Source: Leptospira ellinghausenii (GTDB lineage: Bacteria; Spirochaetota; Leptospiria; Leptospirales; Leptospiraceae). Taken from it: a stretch of DNA of 64,000 nucleotides. The DNA is taken from contig NZ_BFAZ01000009.1 of NCBI RefSeq assembly GCF_003114815.1, forward strand, positions 1,550,001 through 1,614,000, given 5' to 3'. The position numbers were made by a program, and so were the translations under genes. Of the stretch, positions 46,021 to 55,693 are shown piece after piece; position 1 is the stretch's first letter; each line of letters opens with the position of its first letter. The notes under the pieces were generated by a model. It ran no database searches and was not told the origin of the DNA. It worked only from the letters and a program-made list of their open reading frames with translations.

Positions 46021-49000
46021 TTACCAGATGAAGAGGCCAGGGCGATATCCTCCACCAAATTCTATAACTGGAATTAATAACTTTCCATTAATAGGATTTA
46101 AAATGATTCTTGGGAATACAAAATTGCCACTTCCTTGTGGAGAAGCGGTAATTTGAGTGTAGACAGTTGAAGAGCCATCCAGATTGCCCCGGTATAGATG
46201 TACATAGTTACTATAATGAGTAATAACTAAAAATTTCTGATTAGATGAGTCCAAAATTATGAAAGGTGAATCGCCTGAGCTGATTGGTTGACCAGCTGAA
46301 ATATCAGAATGACTGCACATAGTTCCATCTAAATTACATCGAAAGAGACTTGGTTTTGCGTTGTTGGCAATATTTACCGTTACAACTAAAATCTTCCGAT
46401 TGATTTCATCCAAGACTAAACTTGGAGTTAGACCTGAGCCATTACCTTGGCCTGCTGCGATGTCAATATGTTCGCAATTCGTTCCATCTAAATTGCATCG
46501 AATTAAGCTCGGCTTATTATAATTACCTGCATTTCGAGAAACAACTAATAGTTTTTGATTGAATTTATCTATTGCGACACCTCTAAAGGTACCACTCATA
46601 CTTGTAATTCCAGGTGATATATCAGTTGCAATACATCCTGTTCCGTCCAAATTACAACGTATTAAAAGGAGATTTCCTGATACACTATTGTTAACTGTTA
46701 CCACCAGTAATTTTCGATTGATAAGATCTAAGACTGCATTTGGGGAATTTGTGGAATTCATAGTGATCGTTGATGATATATCTTTGTGAGTACACGATGT
46801 TCCATCTAGGTTACACCTATATAAACTAAACTTATTTCCATTGTTCATGTTTAGCGTTGCTACCAATAGCTTTCGATGGATAGGATCGATGACGGCACTT
46901 GGATACAAGCCTGAATTGCTTCCCTGACCAGAGGAAATATCGGTGTGAGTGCAACCTGTTCCATTATGGTTACATTGAAACAAGCTTAATTTTCCATTAT
47001 TTGAGTAATTAGCTGCTAGCAATAATAACTTTTCATTGAAGGAGTCAAATACTGTGCTTAGTGCAAGTGATGCTCCTACATTTTGTCCCGCAGATACATC
47101 AACATAGGTCCCTGTTGAATTTGTCCCCGGCGGTGTCACGGTCGTCAAAGCACTCGCTTCCAACAAAGACACCGAACTACTACCAACTCCATTACTTGCC
47201 ACCACCCGAAAATAATACAATGTCCCACTTGCCAAACTTGTGATCGTTGCATATGGATTTGTCACTGGTCCAAAACTTGTGGATGCCGTTGTAACGCCAG
47301 GGCTAGTGCTATAGTACACAGTGTACGACGTTGCTCTACTGACTGGCCACCATTGCACAACAGCACTCGTTCCCCCAGCTTGTGCTTCCACAAAGGCAGG
47401 TGCGTCCGGTGGTCCCACATCGAAACTTTGGTTCCCACTTGAACTTAAATTTCCTGCTAAGTCACAGGCCAGGTAACGCACTTGGTTACTCCCATCGGAG
47501 AGTGCCACTGGTGTTGTATAAACAGATCCATTTGTCACGGCTCCACTGCCATCAAACGTTGGTTCTGTGCTATTCAAAGTATAAATTATTTTATCACATC
47601 CCGTTCCGTTTGTATCAGAACAACTGAGTTGGAGCTGGGTTCCCGTTGTAAAAGGGCCAGCACCAGAAGGAGACACCATTGCCACAACAGGTGCAGTTGT
47701 GTCTTTTCTGGTAGTTCGGGTGGTCGATCCAAAACTTCCCACTAAGTTTGCCACACAGATGCGGATTGTGTTTTCACCTTCACTAAAATGAGAATTTGAA
47801 ATCGAGGAATTGATCTCCGTTGTTGCTATGGCATTTCCTGTAACATTGGCATCGTTCCCCGAATTGGAGAGAGCCGTTCCATTGGAACAGTTCGTTCCAC
47901 CTAATCGAATTTGGTAAGGACCCGCTTTGGTTGATTGCCAGCTTACGGAAGCATGAGAGGTTCCGTTGATGGCTTGTGTATGCGAATTGACGGTAACGGT
48001 CGCTACTTCTGTATCTACGATATAATTTTGAGAAACCACATTGGATACATTTCCCGCTTGGTCACGAGCAATAAACTTTGTATAGGTGGTAGCACCATCT
48101 GTCATAACAAGTGCAGAATTGTACAAATTTCCACTGATGATAGTTCCTGTACTTCCTTGGATGTTAGGATTCGTCGGAGAAGAGCCAACTAATACTGAAT
48201 AAGCGATTTTGTCACACCCAGAACCTCCTACGTCCGAACACGAGGCAGAGACAGAGGTAGCTGTTGCATAACTCCCAGCACCTGGACTTGTGGTGACTGT
48301 AGGTGGTGTGTCATCTCGCCTGAGGCTAAAGGAAACAAATCCAGTTAGCCCATTGGATCCTGTAACGCAGATCCTATAGGTTTTGGTTCCTTCGCTAGTA
48401 AAATTGGTATGGGAACGTTGGAAGGATTGATCGGCATTAGCAGTCACATTCCCCGATGCCACTTGTGTTCCAGAAGTACAGTCACTTCCTTCTCGGATGA
48501 CATAGGAGCCGGATCGATTGGTTTGCCATGTGGCAGTGGAACTTGCAATGGCACCGGCTTGGGAACTGATCGCAGTTGCCGTTTGACCGACAAGGGTGAG
48601 AGCAGGAACCTGAGAATCAATCGTATACGTAATGTTTAGTGGTGCCGATAGGTTTCCTGCCAAGTCACGGCAGAGGGCTTGCAATGTATGATTTCCTTCC
48701 GTAGATAGGGAAATGGATTGGGAAGAACGATTCACCACCGTTCCCAGTTTTGGTGAGAATGTTGGGGAAGAAGCGTCCATCGTGTATACAATGAAACCTG
48801 GAGCCTGATTATCAGAACAAGTGAGAGTTGCAGTTTGAGCAGTGGAGTATGTGCCAGCTAACAAAGAACTGGTGAGTGTTGGAGGTGTCGTATCGCTAAG
48901 GATTGTCACAATGGCAATGTCATTTGGTGTTCCATCTCCATCGGTATCAAATCCAAGTGGGTTCCCATTCGCATCAACAATGATAACGACAGGACTTCCT

Positions 49001-49395
49001 GTTCCACCTGGGGCTGTTGTTAAAAATCCAGGAGGGTTAGGACTGATGAAGTAGTCGGCATTGCCGTCACCATTGCTATCGACGGCATCAGGAATTCCAT
49101 CATCGTTGGTATCTAAGAGGATAAGATTGGGAGTAGTGCCACCTGTGAGATTGATCCCATCGGAAACTCCATCCCCATCTGAATCCACTAGAGTGGCGTC
49201 CGTTTTCCCATCTCCCGAAAGATCAAGTGTAGTGCCAGGGGATAAATCCTGAGAGGAACTCTGGTTCCCTCCTATCAGTCCAAATAAAAAAACAAACGGA
49301 TTGAAACCCTGTTGCGAGGAGCCGTCGGGGAGGATTCCAACACATTGGCTCGAAAAAAGAGTTAGAACTAAAAATAAATAAAGTTTGTTTCGCAT
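46021..49395 (-). CDS. giant multidomain lipoprotein ending in a seven-repeat propeller
   Basis: About 1124 residues from ATG 49395; a longer frame to 49467 adds no signal. After a lipoprotein signal (MRNKLYLFLVLTLFSSQC) comes an Asp-rich stretch with thrombospondin type 3-like calcium motifs (DSDGDGVSDG, DTNDDGIPDA, DSNGDGNADY). Next are several Ig-like blocks; three are of chitobiase C-terminal type (DTTPPTLTSSLLAGTYSTA, with TMDASSPTF and SGSGCDKIAYS-like turns). A fibronectin type III domain follows (AVVQWWPVSRATSYTVYYS). The C-terminal 330 residues hold seven copies of a 45-50-residue unit, core RCNLDGTxCxHxDIS plus D-x-x-N-x-KLLVVT, which suggests a seven-bladed propeller. It is probably a surface adhesion or binding protein. 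Confidence 0.85.
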   Translation of the reverse strand: MRNKLYLFLVLTLFSSQCVGILPDGSSQQGFNPFVFLFGLIGGNQSSSQDLSPGTTLDLSGDGKTDATLVDSDGDGVSDGINLTGGTTPNLILLDTNDDGIPDAVDSNGDGNADYFISPNPPGFLTTAPGGTGSPVVIIVDANGNPLGFDTDGDGTPNDIAIVTILSDTTPPTLTSSLLAGTYSTAQTATLTCSDNQAPGFIVYTMDASSPTFSPKLGTVVNRSSQSISLSTEGNHTLQALCRDLAGNLSAPLNITYTIDSQVPALTLVGQTATAISSQAGAIASSTATWQTNRSGSYVIREGSDCTSGTQVASGNVTANADQSFQRSHTNFTSEGTKTYRICVTGSNGLTGFVSFSLRRDDTPPTVTTSPGAGSYATATSVSASCSDVGGSGCDKIAYSVLVGSSPTNPNIQGSTGTIISGNLYNSALVMTDGATTYTKFIARDQAGNVSNVVSQNYIVDTEVATVTVNSHTQAINGTSHASVSWQSTKAGPYQIRLGGTNCSNGTALSNSGNDANVTGNAIATTEINSSISNSHFSEGENTIRICVANLVGSFGSTTRTTRKDTTAPVVAMVSPSGAGPFTTGTQLQLSCSDTNGTGCDKIIYTLNSTEPTFDGSGAVTNGSVYTTPVALSDGSNQVRYLACDLAGNLSSSGNQSFDVGPPDAPAFVEAQAGGTSAVVQWWPVSRATSYTVYYSTSPGVTTASTSFGPVTNPYATITSLASGTLYYFRVVASNGVGSSSVSLLEASALTTVTPPGTNSTGTYVDVSAGQNVGASLALSTVFDSFNEKLLLLAANYSNNGKLSLFQCNHNGTGCTHTDISSGQGSNSGLYPSAVIDPIHRKLLVATLNMNNGNKFSLYRCNLDGTSCTHKDISSTITMNSTNSPNAVLDLINRKLLVVTVNNSVSGNLLLIRCNLDGTGCIATDISPGITSMSGTFRGVAIDKFNQKLLVVSRNAGNYNKPSLIRCNLDGTNCEHIDIAAGQGNGSGLTPSLVLDEINRKILVVTVNIANNAKPSLFRCNLDGTMCSHSDISAGQPISSGDSPFIILDSSNQKFLVITHYSNYVHLYRGNLDGSSTVYTQITASPQGSGNFVFPRIILNPINGKLLIPVIEFGGGYRPGLFIW

Positions 49396-49526
49396 AACAG
49401 AGTCCGTTTTCAAATTCAAATTTCCAAATCTATATTCGGAAATTCTAATCAAGCAAAAGGTCTCCATGCTCTCAATGGAAAATTACATGGAAGGAAAAAA
49501 ATTCAAATTTTTCCGTTAAAAACGTT

Positions 49527-49553
49527 CTGAAAACGCGTTTGCACCGTTTTCAG
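49527..49553 (-). terminator. hairpin after the DUF1993 gene
   Basis: CTGAAAACG (49527-49535) and CGTTTTCAG (49545-49553) form a perfect 9-bp stem with a 9-base loop. On the minus strand it is followed by AACGTTTTT, giving a plausible intrinsic terminator 40 bases after the DUF1993 stop. On the plus strand no T-run follows directly. Confidence 0.5.
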
Positions 49554-49593
49554 CGGTTTTGCGAAGCTTGAGGAGCCGTATGGATGGTTTTTT

Positions 49594-50112
49594 TTATTTC
49601 TTAAATGGCATCTCACCCAAATAATCTTTTTTTCCAATCTCCACACCGTTATGACGGAGAATCGCATAAGCAGTTGTGATGTGGAAATAAAAATTTGGGA
49701 TCGCGTGATGGGTAAGGTATTCCCACCCAGTTAAGTATTGCCCTTCCCATCTTGGTTGGGACACTTTGATTTCCGAAACCATCTTAAAATCTGATTCTTG
49801 GTAACTATCCAAATACTGGAGAACCGATTGGATCCTTGTTTTCAGTTCATTTAAATTTGATTCAGTATCATCATGTTTGGGTGCCTCTTTGCCCGAAATA
49901 CGAGCCACACAAAGTTTTGCAGTATCGCATGCAATTTGGATTTGTTTGGTTAAAGGGAATTGGTCAGGGAAGAGTCTTGCGTTTAGTAAGTTCTCAAATG
50001 GAAACTTTTTGGCTTCTGCATGGGATTCTGCTTTTTCTAGAATATTCAGTAAATTTCTAAGTCCTTTTTTGAAGGATTGGACAGAGATTTCAAAGATCAT
50101 GGATTGATTCAT
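49594..50112 (-). CDS. DUF1993-family protein
   Basis: About 172 residues from ATG 50112 (an ATG four codons earlier, at 50124, is also possible). No signal peptide. The family pattern is present: FKKGLRNLLNILEKAESHAEAK, NARLFPDQFPLTKQIQIACD, CVARISGKE, and C-terminal TGWEYLTHHAIPNFYFHITTAYAILRHNGVEIGKKDYLG. The conserved His residues in the last block resemble those of DinB-like four-helix bundles, so a metal-binding bundle is likely. Function unknown. Confidence 0.85.
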   Translation of the reverse strand: MNQSMIFEISVQSFKKGLRNLLNILEKAESHAEAKKFPFENLLNARLFPDQFPLTKQIQIACDTAKLCVARISGKEAPKHDDTESNLNELKTRIQSVLQYLDSYQESDFKMVSEIKVSQPRWEGQYLTGWEYLTHHAIPNFYFHITTAYAILRHNGVEIGKKDYLGEMPFKK

Positions 50113-50165
50113 AATTCTATTCATTGGAAGAGAACATACGAAATCAATCCATTAAATCTTAAAAT

Positions 50166-51077
50166 CTAAATGGCAATGCCACCAGAGAGGATTAACTCTA
50201 AAAAACCAAAATTTTGCGAGGCACGATTGGATCCTCCACTTGTTAACACATCGGTGAGATCAATGTAACCACCCTTCCCACCAAATTCAATAAAATAAGT
50301 TCTAGAAAATTCATATCGAGTTGCGACGTACCCAGATACTCCATAACCGGATACGTGGAAATTATTGTTTTGTCCTTTACCTAACACGCGTACGTCGCTA
50401 CGGCAAACCACTGGTCCACCACCAATTGAGGATACCAAACTAATGCCACTAAGTCCATCAGCTGAAGTATAAAGAGGAGTGATCCATCCAAAATCTAAAA
50501 ATAGATAATTTAAACCATCAGTATGTTCATACTTTAGTATATCAGGTGTTAAAGTAATGGTTTGGTCTCCACCATGGTATCCTGCCATTTCTTGGACATG
50601 TCCAGGAAAAAGATATATGAATGCAGCCGCTTCCGTTGACAAAGCAAGTTGATTTTTTGCGATCACTCCAGGGTCAATATAACCTGAATATTTGACTGGT
50701 TGGCCAGGAGTGACTACATACTTCATATGATCTTGTCCGAAGGATAAAAAGAATCGATCTGTAAAGTAATACATAAACTTTAAATTGTACTGGGGAATTT
50801 CAAACTTTGAAGGATTCAGATAAACATCTGCTTTGAACGATTCTGGTTTGTCTCTGGCATCAACAGATTTTAAAGTATAACGGTACCCTGGACCACGAAA
50901 GTTGATATCACTTTGAGTGAAATAATCTCGGTTATAACCCCATTGGATATTCCAGCGTCCTTTTTTATCATGGACGGTCAGTGGGGTTTCATTTTCCTCT
51001 GCCCCAACGGAGGGGTTTAGTAAGAGGCATAGAAGGAAAATCGAAAGTGTAGAAGGAAAAGAACCACACACTCGCAT
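50166..51077 (-). CDS. putative outer membrane protein
   Basis: About 303 residues from ATG 51077; an ATG at 51104 is equally open and neither has a good ribosome site. A signal peptide ends SVGA. The mature part has strand patterns of a barrel: WNIQWGYNRDYF, YNLKFMYYFTDRFFLSFGQDHMKYV, LNYLFLDFGWITPLY and a Gly-rich C-terminal FLELILSGGIAI. I recognise no family name. It stands upstream of the DUF1993 gene, 53 bases apart. Confidence 0.65.
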   Translation of the reverse strand: MRVCGSFPSTLSIFLLCLLLNPSVGAEENETPLTVHDKKGRWNIQWGYNRDYFTQSDINFRGPGYRYTLKSVDARDKPESFKADVYLNPSKFEIPQYNLKFMYYFTDRFFLSFGQDHMKYVVTPGQPVKYSGYIDPGVIAKNQLALSTEAAAFIYLFPGHVQEMAGYHGGDQTITLTPDILKYEHTDGLNYLFLDFGWITPLYTSADGLSGISLVSSIGGGPVVCRSDVRVLGKGQNNNFHVSGYGVSGYVATRYEFSRTYFIEFGGKGGYIDLTDVLTSGGSNRASQNFGFLELILSGGIAI

Positions 51078-51250
51078 GATTCTAAGAGGAATCGAATCGT
51101 ACATATTGTCACATTCTAAATCATTATGAAATCAGAATAGGCGAATGTATGTTTGGTTTAGGAAAAATTAGTCTTTTTTTGACAGAGATAAAGACTATAA
51201 TTTAAAATCTGTCTTTTTCGTTTTTCCTTGGCAGAAGAGAAAACGAACAG

Positions 51251-52915
51251 TTAGTAACTTCCTCCGCTCCCTCCACCACCAGAGGAACCACCTCCAAAAC
51301 TTCCTCCGCCTCCGCCCCCTCCACCACCGGAGCCAGAACTACTCTTTTGTTTTTTGGGAATGGTTTCATATTCGATTTCACTGTGTTTGCAATGAGCACA
51401 ATTTCGTCTGACTTCCACTTTCCCCGAACTACTGTAAGTTGCTTCTGAAAGGACTCTACTGGATTTACAAACATAGGTTTCAAATTTACATTCAGGACAA
51501 ACTTTGATTTTACGAAACGAAGTGCCTTTGTAAATGTATTCTGGATTGATGTTCGGAAATTTTAAGATGGAGTGATTGTGACAAGATTGGCAAACCCAAA
51601 CATCATAATCAACGGAGTTGACAATTTCCTCCGAGATTTGGCCATCCGACAAATGTTTGTTATCTGCTTCCTCTGTAAGTTTGGTCATGGTTGATCCACA
51701 TTTTTTACATTTTCTCGGAATATTTCGAATGGCTTGTAATCGCACGTTTAACTTTTTCATTCGATGATCGCTAAGGAAAAGAAAGTAAACAATGATACTT
51801 GCGATGATGAGAAAGATAGAAACAGGGAAAAGTGCCTCTTCAAGATAAAGGGATAGGGTTGTGATGACTAAAATCAGTGGGCTAATGACAATACCATAGT
51901 ATAAGATAAAATCTGTCTTGTGAACGATGTGGTATTTGGCAGTCGGAGATGGCAAAATCCAAACGATAAGTCGTTGTAATAGATTTAAAAATAGGAAAAG
52001 ACCCAAATAACCAAGAACAAAAGTCGATTTAAAATAAAAGGATTCTTCTTTTTCTAATCTTTCTGTTTCTTCATATTTTTCATTTAAGAGCCGAGATTCC
52101 TCATCCGTGAGAAAGAAATTAGATGTTGTATTGTATGTGTCGATCGTCTGTTCTAATATTTGTTTTTCTTCTGAAGTGAGGTCAGTAAACTTCTTACCTT
52201 GGTAATCATATAAATTTGTGCGTGTAACTGCATTGTTATCAACATTCTCAGATGGAGCAGAACTTACATCAGAGGGAAGGGTACTTTCCCCTTGTTGGGA
52301 GATTAGATTTTCAACAGCGATTTCAGGGTGTTTGAGCTTTTGGATTAATGCTGCAACAGTCTCGACATGGCCTTTTTGGAAATTGTCCTCTTTAAAAGAA
52401 GGAATTGTATAAGTATCAATGATCCTTTTGACAGTCGCATCAGGAAGGTCACCTTCAAGTCCATAACCAATTTCGATTTCGACTCTCCTTTGGTCAATGA
52501 TGTGTAAAATCAAAATTCCATTGTCTTTCCCTTTTTTCCCAATTTTCCAGTGATTGAAGAGTGCCACTGCAAAATCTTTTGGCACATAACTGCCAATTGT
52601 TGGTAATGTAACGACTGCAATTTCCAACCCAGATGAACTTTCTTCTGCGTTGATCATACTGTCGATGGACGTAGTATCTGTCAGGACTCCGGCACTATCT
52701 TCTACCCAACTGTTGCGAAGTTCTTTTGGGTTTGGGACTTTGGCGACAAGTGCATCAATGGATTCTTCATTTGTATTGGAGCACTGCAAAAATAGGAAAA
52801 GGACAACAAGTAAAGGAAATAGTGTGATTGAATGTAAATGAAATGGAAAAGCCGATTTGGTTCTTTTTTTTGCGTTGGATATTGGTTGGGAGGAAGTAAC
52901 TAGGGACTGTATCAC
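51251..52915 (-). CDS. TPM-domain lipoprotein with zinc-ribbon and glycine-rich tail
   Basis: A 554-residue protein starting at GTG. A long N-terminus leads to a lipoprotein-like signal (LLVVLFLFLQC). The TPM domain (about 65-190) has RNSWVEDSAGVLTD and EIGYGLEGDLPDATVKRI, the YgcG/Psb32 signature. Membrane helices lie at about 300-390. A cytoplasmic or luminal part follows with CxxC pairs CKKC, CQSC, CPEC and CAHC (about 405-525), two probable zinc ribbons. The last 30 residues are Gly/Ser only, typical of YgcG-like proteins. TPM proteins are tied to membrane protein quality control or photosystem repair; the role here is unknown. Confidence 0.85.
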   Translation of the reverse strand: MIQSLVTSSQPISNAKKRTKSAFPFHLHSITLFPLLVVLFLFLQCSNTNEESIDALVAKVPNPKELRNSWVEDSAGVLTDTTSIDSMINAEESSSGLEIAVVTLPTIGSYVPKDFAVALFNHWKIGKKGKDNGILILHIIDQRRVEIEIGYGLEGDLPDATVKRIIDTYTIPSFKEDNFQKGHVETVAALIQKLKHPEIAVENLISQQGESTLPSDVSSAPSENVDNNAVTRTNLYDYQGKKFTDLTSEEKQILEQTIDTYNTTSNFFLTDEESRLLNEKYEETERLEKEESFYFKSTFVLGYLGLFLFLNLLQRLIVWILPSPTAKYHIVHKTDFILYYGIVISPLILVITTLSLYLEEALFPVSIFLIIASIIVYFLFLSDHRMKKLNVRLQAIRNIPRKCKKCGSTMTKLTEEADNKHLSDGQISEEIVNSVDYDVWVCQSCHNHSILKFPNINPEYIYKGTSFRKIKVCPECKFETYVCKSSRVLSEATYSSSGKVEVRRNCAHCKHSEIEYETIPKKQKSSSGSGGGGGGGGGSFGGGSSGGGGSGGSY

Positions 52916-53103
52916 GATCTGAAGAATTTAGATGAGTTTTATTCGTTTGTCAAGTATGAGTTTTATGCGAAATGTATATGAAAGAAAAATATACTCTTTA
53001 TTTAGTCAGAATATGTGTTGGACAATGTTAGTTTTAAGTTTGAGTGTAAGTAAGATTCTAACATGATTTCGGATAAAATCAATTGACCGATTAATCGAAG
53101 TGA

Positions 53104-53919
53104 TTACAGTGAAAAGTAAAAGCTGTATCTCGTTGGACTCAGTGATTTACCTGATGCAGACTTTATATTCGAAGTAAAATCAATCGTATGTTGGGTATTT
53201 GATGTAAGCTGCTCACATCCACTCATTATGATTTTATTTCCAGAAACAGTGACGGATGTATATCCAGCTATAGGAGCAGGTGTGAACACAACGTAGTTTT
53301 GCATCCAAGTTATTATATCTGTTTCTACAGTTGCAGGTGACTCGTTAAATTCCAAATAGATCGTTGAGGGTGTAATTCCAAAATTTGTTTGGTGTAATGA
53401 CAGTTGGGATCCATTGATAAAATAGGCTTGGACCAATTCAAAAAAGTTCCCTTGTTCGTTAGGACCAACCGTCCCGAGCCCTAGGATTTCCATACCAGGC
53501 GGCATTCCGTAAGTTGTGAAACCGATGTTTTGAGGGCCTAGAACTTCTAAAGAAAATTCGAAAAAGTAAGATCCATTTTTGTTCACAGTAAATGGAATGG
53601 ATCCCATTTGGAATGGGATATAAAACCTTCCTCCGTTATCGGTCACATAACCAGAGTTTGTCGATTTGGATTGGGGCGCAAACGATTTGCCAGGTACTAA
53701 AACAAGTCCCACTCCTGCCACACCATTTGGCTCTCTGATTTGACCTGTGATGAGTAAAGATTGTCCGGAAAAGCCTAAGAGTCCAAGGAATGAATTGTTA
53801 TCTTTGGATTCAGGAGGTGCGAGTATGGAATTGATAATGGGATTGAAGTAACAATTCAAATTGAAAGATAATAAACTGAAAGAAATAAGTCTAAAGAGAA
53901 AACTATATTTTTGATTCAT
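53104..53919 (-). CDS. lipoprotein of the NCYFNP pair
   Basis: About 271 residues from ATG 53919, which has GGGAG upstream. The signal MNQKYSFLFRLISFSLLSFNLNC is followed by YFNPIINSILAPPESKDNNS and FLGLLGFSGQSLLITGQI. The C-terminus ends in NIKSASGKSLSPTRYSF. These blocks recur in the product of 54031-54852, so the two are paralogues. Between them is a beta-sandwich region with an SRPBCC-free, Ig-like pattern (GRFYIPFQMGSIPFTVN). Function unknown. It is the last of three genes in one direction. Confidence 0.75.
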   Translation of the reverse strand: MNQKYSFLFRLISFSLLSFNLNCYFNPIINSILAPPESKDNNSFLGLLGFSGQSLLITGQIREPNGVAGVGLVLVPGKSFAPQSKSTNSGYVTDNGGRFYIPFQMGSIPFTVNKNGSYFFEFSLEVLGPQNIGFTTYGMPPGMEILGLGTVGPNEQGNFFELVQAYFINGSQLSLHQTNFGITPSTIYLEFNESPATVETDIITWMQNYVVFTPAPIAGYTSVTVSGNKIIMSGCEQLTSNTQHTIDFTSNIKSASGKSLSPTRYSFYFSL

Positions 53920-54030
53920 TTTAAACTCCCGAATTTCATATGTAAGAAGTGCAAGCAATCTAGTTCAAATACTAATAACCAAATCGAAATTTAACAGTCT
54001 GACCTTACTTCAAACAATGCAAGAAATTTC

Positions 54031-54852
54031 CTATAAATACAAGGCTCCAATTCTAAAACGAATTATAGTCGGTTTCATGCTTTTACCTGAAGCTGATTTT
54101 ATTCCTGGCAGAAGAGTTAAATAATAATCAGTCTCCGGTAAATAAGATCCACTGTTGACTTGGAAGATAACGTTATTTCCTCCTACACTGGTAGAAAGAA
54201 ATGACAATGGAGGTGAAATGAGAAAGTTTTCATTCCGCCAAGTATCTGCATCAGATGGCGATTCAAGAGTTTCTGAAAAATTGAAAGAGAATCCTGAAGA
54301 GATTGTCATTCCGTAATTTGCATTTGCAACGATCAATCCCTCATAAGGCATAGAAGATGTGATATCAAGATATGTTACATCGCCCAAAGAAGATGGAGAT
54401 GCTCCCAAATTAAATACTGTAAAACTAGTATTACTAATCGAAACTAAAGTAACCAATGGTGGAGTGACGGAAAGTTCTATGGTGAATTTTGTTCCCGAGA
54501 CATCGACTTCAAGAGTCATTTTGCCTTCGGAGCTAATTAATTTGAATCGGCCTGCTGAATCGGTAGTGCTAACATTTGTTAGATCAGAAGTGCCAGAAAT
54601 CCGAACCGTTGCCCCTGAGACCCCAGTTCCAGCAAACATCAATTGGCCCGTCACATAAAAAGTGGAAGGCCCTAACCCAAGAAGACTCAAAACCGCAGGA
54701 TTCTCTTCTTTCTCAACTGGATTCAATAAATCATACACAAATGGATTGAAATAACAATTTTGGATTAAAAGAAACGGTACAACAAAGATACCGAATCTTT
54801 TGCTAAAATTAAGAAAAGAGAAATTTGATATTTGTATCGATCTAAGATTCAT
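54031..54852 (-). CDS. lipoprotein of the NCYFNP pair with carboxypeptidase-regulatory-like domain
   Basis: About 273 residues from ATG 54852; a GTG at 54867 is also in frame. After the signal, NCYFNPFVYDLLNPVEKEENP leads into a beta domain VTGQLMFAGTGVSGATVRISG with STTDSAGRFKL, the carboxypeptidase-regulatory-like fold. The C-terminal GIKSASGKSMKPTIIRF matches the end of the next gene product. Function unknown; surface display is plausible. It begins about 20 bases after the stop of the upstream coiled-coil gene. Confidence 0.75.
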   Translation of the reverse strand: MNLRSIQISNFSFLNFSKRFGIFVVPFLLIQNCYFNPFVYDLLNPVEKEENPAVLSLLGLGPSTFYVTGQLMFAGTGVSGATVRISGTSDLTNVSTTDSAGRFKLISSEGKMTLEVDVSGTKFTIELSVTPPLVTLVSISNTSFTVFNLGASPSSLGDVTYLDITSSMPYEGLIVANANYGMTISSGFSFNFSETLESPSDADTWRNENFLISPPLSFLSTSVGGNNVIFQVNSGSYLPETDYYLTLLPGIKSASGKSMKPTIIRFRIGALYL

Positions 54853-54871
54853 GGTTAAATACTTCACTTTG

Positions 54872-55693
54872 TTATTTTTTCTTTTTCAAAGCTTCTAAAT
54901 CTTTTTCAAGTAATTCGAGTTCGTATTTTTCTTCGGCTTCTTTTAACTCTTGTTCGGTTTTGATTTGTTCGACGGCTTCTTCTTTGATTCGATTGATTTC
55001 CGAATCCGAAACCATACGATATCCATTCCCTTCACAAACATCTACGATAATGGTTTTTCTTGTGATTGTAATTGCAAATCCACCAAGAAGAGTGATCGCA
55101 AGGTCTTTCCAAGTCGATGTTTGGCGGATACGAACAGGTCTACTATCTTTGGGCAAAAGAACATTCCAATCAGGTTCTGAGAATCTTAAACCACCAAACA
55201 ACCAAAAATACTCTGGGTATTCTTGGAACGTTTGGCATTTGGCTGATTCGGGTGCGAGAGTGATCATATTACCATCGGCTACAGAAGTGAGAACAAAAGA
55301 ATCCCGTAAACTATGTGTGACTTTTGTTCCTTCATTTGATTTTGTACGATTTGCTGCTTCTTGTTCTGCCAGGGCTTCACGTCTTTTACGTATCTCTTCT
55401 TGTTTGGCTGCGATTGCTTTTTCTTTTTCTAGTTTTCGTTTCTCTTCTTCTTCTTTTCTAATTTTTTCTTCTTCCGCTTCCGCTAAGTCTTTATAGAGAA
55501 TTTTTAAGACTGATTTTTTGGAAATCACCATGTGTTTCCCATCTTGTGTATCAATTTCAACGTTCTCAACGTTTTGATTGGTAATGATACCTTTCACAGA
55601 CTTTCCTTGTTTCAAAAGAATTGTTTGAACGGCATGAAGAGGTAAAAAAAGAAAGAAAAAGAGGATAAGGAATGTTAGATTGCAGTTTCGCAT
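54872..55693 (-). CDS. secreted coiled-coil protein of unknown function
   Basis: A 273-residue protein with a signal peptide (1-21, ending LHA). A small beta domain (about 22-65, TILLKQGKSVKGIITNQNVENVE) is followed by a charged coiled coil (about 70-120, repeated EEEKRKLEKEK). A central region has one membrane-like stretch (LAITLLGGFAITI, about 200). A second acidic coiled coil forms the C-terminus. It opens the three-gene set with the NCYFNP lipoproteins. I recognise no family. Confidence 0.7.
   Translation of the reverse strand: MRNCNLTFLILFFFLFLPLHAVQTILLKQGKSVKGIITNQNVENVEIDTQDGKHMVISKKSVLKILYKDLAEAEEEKIRKEEEEKRKLEKEKAIAAKQEEIRKRREALAEQEAANRTKSNEGTKVTHSLRDSFVLTSVADGNMITLAPESAKCQTFQEYPEYFWLFGGLRFSEPDWNVLLPKDSRPVRIRQTSTWKDLAITLLGGFAITITRKTIIVDVCEGNGYRMVSDSEINRIKEEAVEQIKTEQELKEAEEKYELELLEKDLEALKKKK

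Noticed and set aside
44898..49590. The shared string GGATGGTTTTTTTTATTTC near 44900 and 49577
   Set aside because: It is a T-rich terminator-like string next to two gene ends. Simple composition can explain it, so I do not call it a repeat family.
54960..55496. A 178-codon plus-strand open frame
   Set aside because: It mirrors the charged coiled coil of the real minus-strand gene, which gives an artificial serine-rich frame.
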